From NCBI RefSeq assembly GCF_001274635.1, contig NZ_LBGV01000001.1:2294001-2358000 (forward strand): a stretch of 64,000 bases of DNA, read 5' to 3'. The notes under the pieces were generated by a model. That model searched no databases. It was not told the DNA's origin and saw only the letters and a program-made list of their open reading frames with translations. A program made the translations under genes and the position numbers. Of this stretch, positions 61,407 through 64,000 are shown in pieces (within the stretch, counting starts at the first letter, position 1; every line of letters begins with the position of its first letter). The DNA is from Persicobacter sp. CCB-QB2. Lineage in GTDB: Bacteria > Bacteroidota > Bacteroidia > Cytophagales > Cyclobacteriaceae.

Positions 61407-62660
61407 CTAGTAATGACATTTAGAACATTCTAATCCACCAATATCTTCAACGCGCATAGGCTCTTTACTATGCTCTGCGTGAAGCTCCACAAGCTTGTCG
61501 TAGTACGCATTACCCTTGCTGTTTACCTCTGTCGTTCTGTGACAATCGATACACCAGCCCATGGTCAATGGCGCTTCCTGACGAACCACCTCCATCGTTT
61601 CTACCTCACCGTGACATTGCTGACATTCCAAGCCACCAACTTTTACGTGCTGGGAGTGGTTGAAATAAGCCAAATCAGGTAAGTTGTGAACACGTACCCA
61701 CTCGATTGGCTGATTATTTTCAACTGCCGCATAGATCTTCGCAATCTCGTCTGAATCTGTTTTAATCGCCGAGTGGCAATTCATACAGATATTGGCAGAT
61801 GGGATATTGGCATTTTTAGATTTGGTCACGCCGGTGTGGCAGTAGTTACAGTCAATGTCATACTGACCAGCGTGAATTTCATGAGAAAAGGCGATGGGTT
61901 GTACAGGAGCATAGCCCTGCTGAACACCTACATGAAATAAAGAATCGATCACGGTTTTGGTAATGACCGCAACGAAAAGGATGGTCATGATGGCAATCAT
62001 CGGCTTAGACTTGAACAAAGCAGCCAAACTAAAGCGTGCAGAAATGATCTCCTGATCTTCCACATCCAAATCTGACTTTTGCTCCAGGTATTTGGTCAAT
62101 ACCCGAACGATCATGGCCAATACGATCAGAATCAACACCAGGATCACCAGGTTGATCACCAAAGCATACATGACGAAATCAGAAACACCCTCTGAGGCAC
62201 CTGCCTGGGTGGCGGATGCACCATCTGCAGCTGGTTCTTCTGCAGCGGCTACAGGCGTTTTTCCTGACTCCACTTTAATGTAAGCGAGAATGGAATTGAT
62301 TTCCTCATTGGAGAAATCAAAAGAGGTCATCTCCGTTTTATTGTACTCTTCATAAAGCTTGACGGCGTATTCATCACCGCTTTGGATTACTTTCTGAGAG
62401 TTACGAATAAAAGATTGGATCCAGTCCAACGGTCGTCGCTCATGCACATCTTTCAGTGCCGGCCCCACAACCACCTCATGCACCGCGTGGCAAACGGTAC
62501 AGTTGTCCTCAAACAAGGACTGACCTGCTGAGATGGTGGCCTCGTCCGTAGGAATACCGTCCCCACCGGAAGCGTCTTGCGCAATGGAGGAAGCCATCAG
62601 GCTTACCATCAGCATTAGCGTGAGCGCTAAACGAGAAAAAAAAGTTTTAAACAACATCAT
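61407..62660 (-). CDS. actA: Alternative complex III multihaem cytochrome c, ActA
   Basis: A protein of 417 residues from ATG 62660; the frame upstream is hydrophilic and not signal-like. Signal peptide LALTLMLMVSLMASSIA, then an N-terminal cytochrome c domain with CTVCHAVHE. A helix (ALVINLVILVLILIVLAMIV) precedes a pentahaem part with CNYCH, CMNCH, CQQCH, CIDCH and CSKCHY. That makes six CxxCH sites against five in Rhodothermus marinus ActA. First gene of the act operon. Confidence 0.93.
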   Translation of the reverse strand: MMLFKTFFSRLALTLMLMVSLMASSIAQDASGGDGIPTDEATISAGQSLFEDNCTVCHAVHEVVVGPALKDVHERRPLDWIQSFIRNSQKVIQSGDEYAVKLYEEYNKTEMTSFDFSNEEINSILAYIKVESGKTPVAAAEEPAADGASATQAGASEGVSDFVMYALVINLVILVLILIVLAMIVRVLTKYLEQKSDLDVEDQEIISARFSLAALFKSKPMIAIMTILFVAVITKTVIDSLFHVGVQQGYAPVQPIAFSHEIHAGQYDIDCNYCHTGVTKSKNANIPSANICMNCHSAIKTDSDEIAKIYAAVENNQPIEWVRVHNLPDLAYFNHSQHVKVGGLECQQCHGEVETMEVVRQEAPLTMGWCIDCHRTTEVNSKGNAYYDKLVELHAEHSKEPMRVEDIGGLECSKCHY

Positions 62661-63542
62661 AGCGATTAATAAGAAGCATTGAGTTTTATGGTCGGAGTCA
62701 AAAAAACCCCGGTTAGTCAAATCTAACACGACCTTAATTCATTTCATAATAGGCTATTTTTATGGCCTTTTTGTCTATTTACTGACTGGGATCATAAATT
62801 ACCCCCATAAAGTTGTATAACAGCCTTTTACAAGCTAATTAAGCGATCAAATCAGAGTTATTTAAAATGATTATAAATTATCATTTCTTAGTCCAGTCCT
62901 GTTAAGAACTATGATAAATATCACCTAACAAACTTAACTGATCTAGCTTTTAAAGATATTAAATTAGAATATCACAACACAAACTTTAATATGACCAAAT
63001 AACGCAATTTGAACAATATCATTTCTATAAATGGAGGAGAAAGCACCGAACTAATCTGTTTTTATACTGACTCTAATCCTCAAGCCCATGTAGTAGCCAA
63101 AAACATGAGCTACATCAACCTCATTCACCCCACTGAGGCTTAGCTGATTGGACTTGCAGCTACAACAAATTGTAGAGATCTATCGGTTCGGGGGAAGCAT
63201 CAATCTAGCGCCCAATCATATTTTAAGGAGATAAACAAACCCTATATTGACCGTCCAAAAATCTATAAAAAAACAACTGTTTTTTTGTTATAAATCACAA
63301 ACAACTTCCTGCTTTGGCTAATATGTTCCCAATTTTTATTTAAATTCGATTGGCCTAGCTAAAATAATGACTGTTTTCCATGCTAAGGCAGAAATATATT
63401 TTGCCTAACCTTAAATAAGATGGAACACCACGGATAATGGCACCTAATTAGAAAATACTTTTTTTGATGGCTAAAATCCCGCCTAAGTTTCAGCATAGGC
63501 TGCACACAAAAGAACTTTAACACCTAAAAACCCCGTTATACT
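62661..63542. other. Intergenic region between divergent actA and aconitase
   Basis: Some 880 bases without a called gene. It holds the TGAT-N4-ATCA palindrome at 62912-62923 and a longer palindrome AAATGAT-N8-ATCATTT around 62859-62886. A short open stretch near 63030-63140 is not long enough and lacks a start and promoter. It should carry the act and aconitase promoters. Confidence 0.5.
62912..62923. promoter_or_regulatory. FNR/CRP-like palindrome upstream of the act operon
   Basis: TGATAAATATCA is a perfect palindrome with half-sites TGAT and ATCA four bases apart, about 250 bases before the actA start. The same arrangement occurs upstream of the oxidase operon at 50796-50807. Confidence 0.4.
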
Positions 63543-64000
63543 ATGATTTTTGATTTGGAGATGATCAAGGGACTTTACGCTAAATTTCCAGAGCGTATTG
63601 AGGCGGCTAAAAAAGTAGTCGGCAAACCACTTACCCTTGCTGAAAAAATCCTTTACGCACACCTTTGGGACGGAAATGCAACTTCCTCTTATGAAAGAGG
63701 CGCTTCATATGTAGACTTTGCTCCGGATCGCATTGCTTGTCAGGATGCCACTGCACAAATGGCCCTTTTACAATTCATGCAAGCCGGAAAAAACAAAGTA
63801 GCGGTTCCCACTACCGTTCACTGTGATCACCTTATCCAGGCCAAAGTAGGCGCAGCAACTGATTTGGCTGCTGCGAAATCACAAAGCTCAGAGGTATTCG
63901 ACTTTCTAGAGTCGGTATCAAACAAGTATGGCATTGGTTTTTGGAAACCAGGAGCAGGTATTATTCACCAGGTAGTGCTAGAGAATTACGCCTTCCCGGG
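63543..64000 (+). CDS. Aconitate hydratase, N-terminal part
   Basis: The TCA-cycle enzyme converting citrate to isocitrate. The first 152 residues are present; the gene continues past the right edge. [74 protein letters not shown] and [15 protein letters not shown] match the aconitase family of the mitochondrial type. The DATAQMALL and HCDH segments form part of the active site; the Cys cluster ligands lie outside the window. Confidence 0.95.
   Translation, partial: MIFDLEMIKGLYAKFPERIEAAKKVVGKPLTLAEKILYAHLWDGNATSSYERGASYVDFAPDRIACQDATAQMALLQFMQAGKNKVAVPTTVHCDHLIQAKVGAATDLAAAKSQSSEVFDFLESVSNKYGIGFWKPGAGIIHQVVLENYAFP

Noticed and set aside
62997..63240. Possible gene remnant between actA and aconitase
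   Set aside because: Frames are short and interrupted by stops, with no recognisable domain; not enough for a pseudogene call.

Overview
The window looks like a piece of a Bacteroidota chromosome, most likely order Cytophagales. The reasons are perfect or near-perfect TAnnTTTG -7 promoter boxes, the lipoprotein form of TamA (TamL), the long IspG, LytS/LytTR signalling, and an alternative complex III (ActA-F) plus aa3 oxidase gene set. This placement rests on gene content and motifs only; no database search was run.

Layout. 1-9366 is mainly minus-strand housekeeping: purH (cut by the window edge), purN, tamL, a SpoU methyltransferase (plus strand), a queuosine-precursor transporter, ribonuclease Z, a STAS protein, purC and a large YwqK/MORN-type repeat protein. 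9367-10269 has no convincing protein gene but holds two tandem, similarly built small-RNA candidates, then a porin whose start codon lies in a leader hairpin. 11821-23381 carries aspA (frame broken twice), lysC, fbp, a CDF cation exporter, a LytS/LytTR pair flanked by two paralogous ExbB-like proteins, xerD, aroQ and a class V aminotransferase. 23376-39224 is mixed housekeeping: a DUF4143-type ATPase, marC, rnhA, trmN6, a TetR regulator, an M61 peptidase, a HolD-like protein, pcm, PAP2, hemF, ispG, an SDR, mlaE-mlaF and a HAD phosphatase.

39277-62660 is entirely minus strand and is the respiratory core, followed at its downstream end by a 1237-residue NtrY-like kinase. actA-B-C-D-E-F ends in a terminator. 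Next is a separate M16 peptidase gene with its own terminator, then ctaC-ctaD-ctaB-two subunit III genes-subunit IV-SCO-like-DUF420-small CxxC protein. Electrons would pass from menaquinol through ActB/ActC to the ActA and ActE haems and on to CuA of the oxidase. A TGAT-N4-ATCA (FNR/CRP-type) palindrome lies upstream of both respiratory blocks. The window ends in the start of a plus-strand aconitase gene.

Two things cut across the window. First, two families of diverged intergenic repeats (four copies of one, two of the other) sit directly at stop codons of neighbouring genes. Second, the three frameshifts (two in aspA, one in ctaB) are each explained by one missing G in a G-run, which points to sequencing error rather than gene decay.
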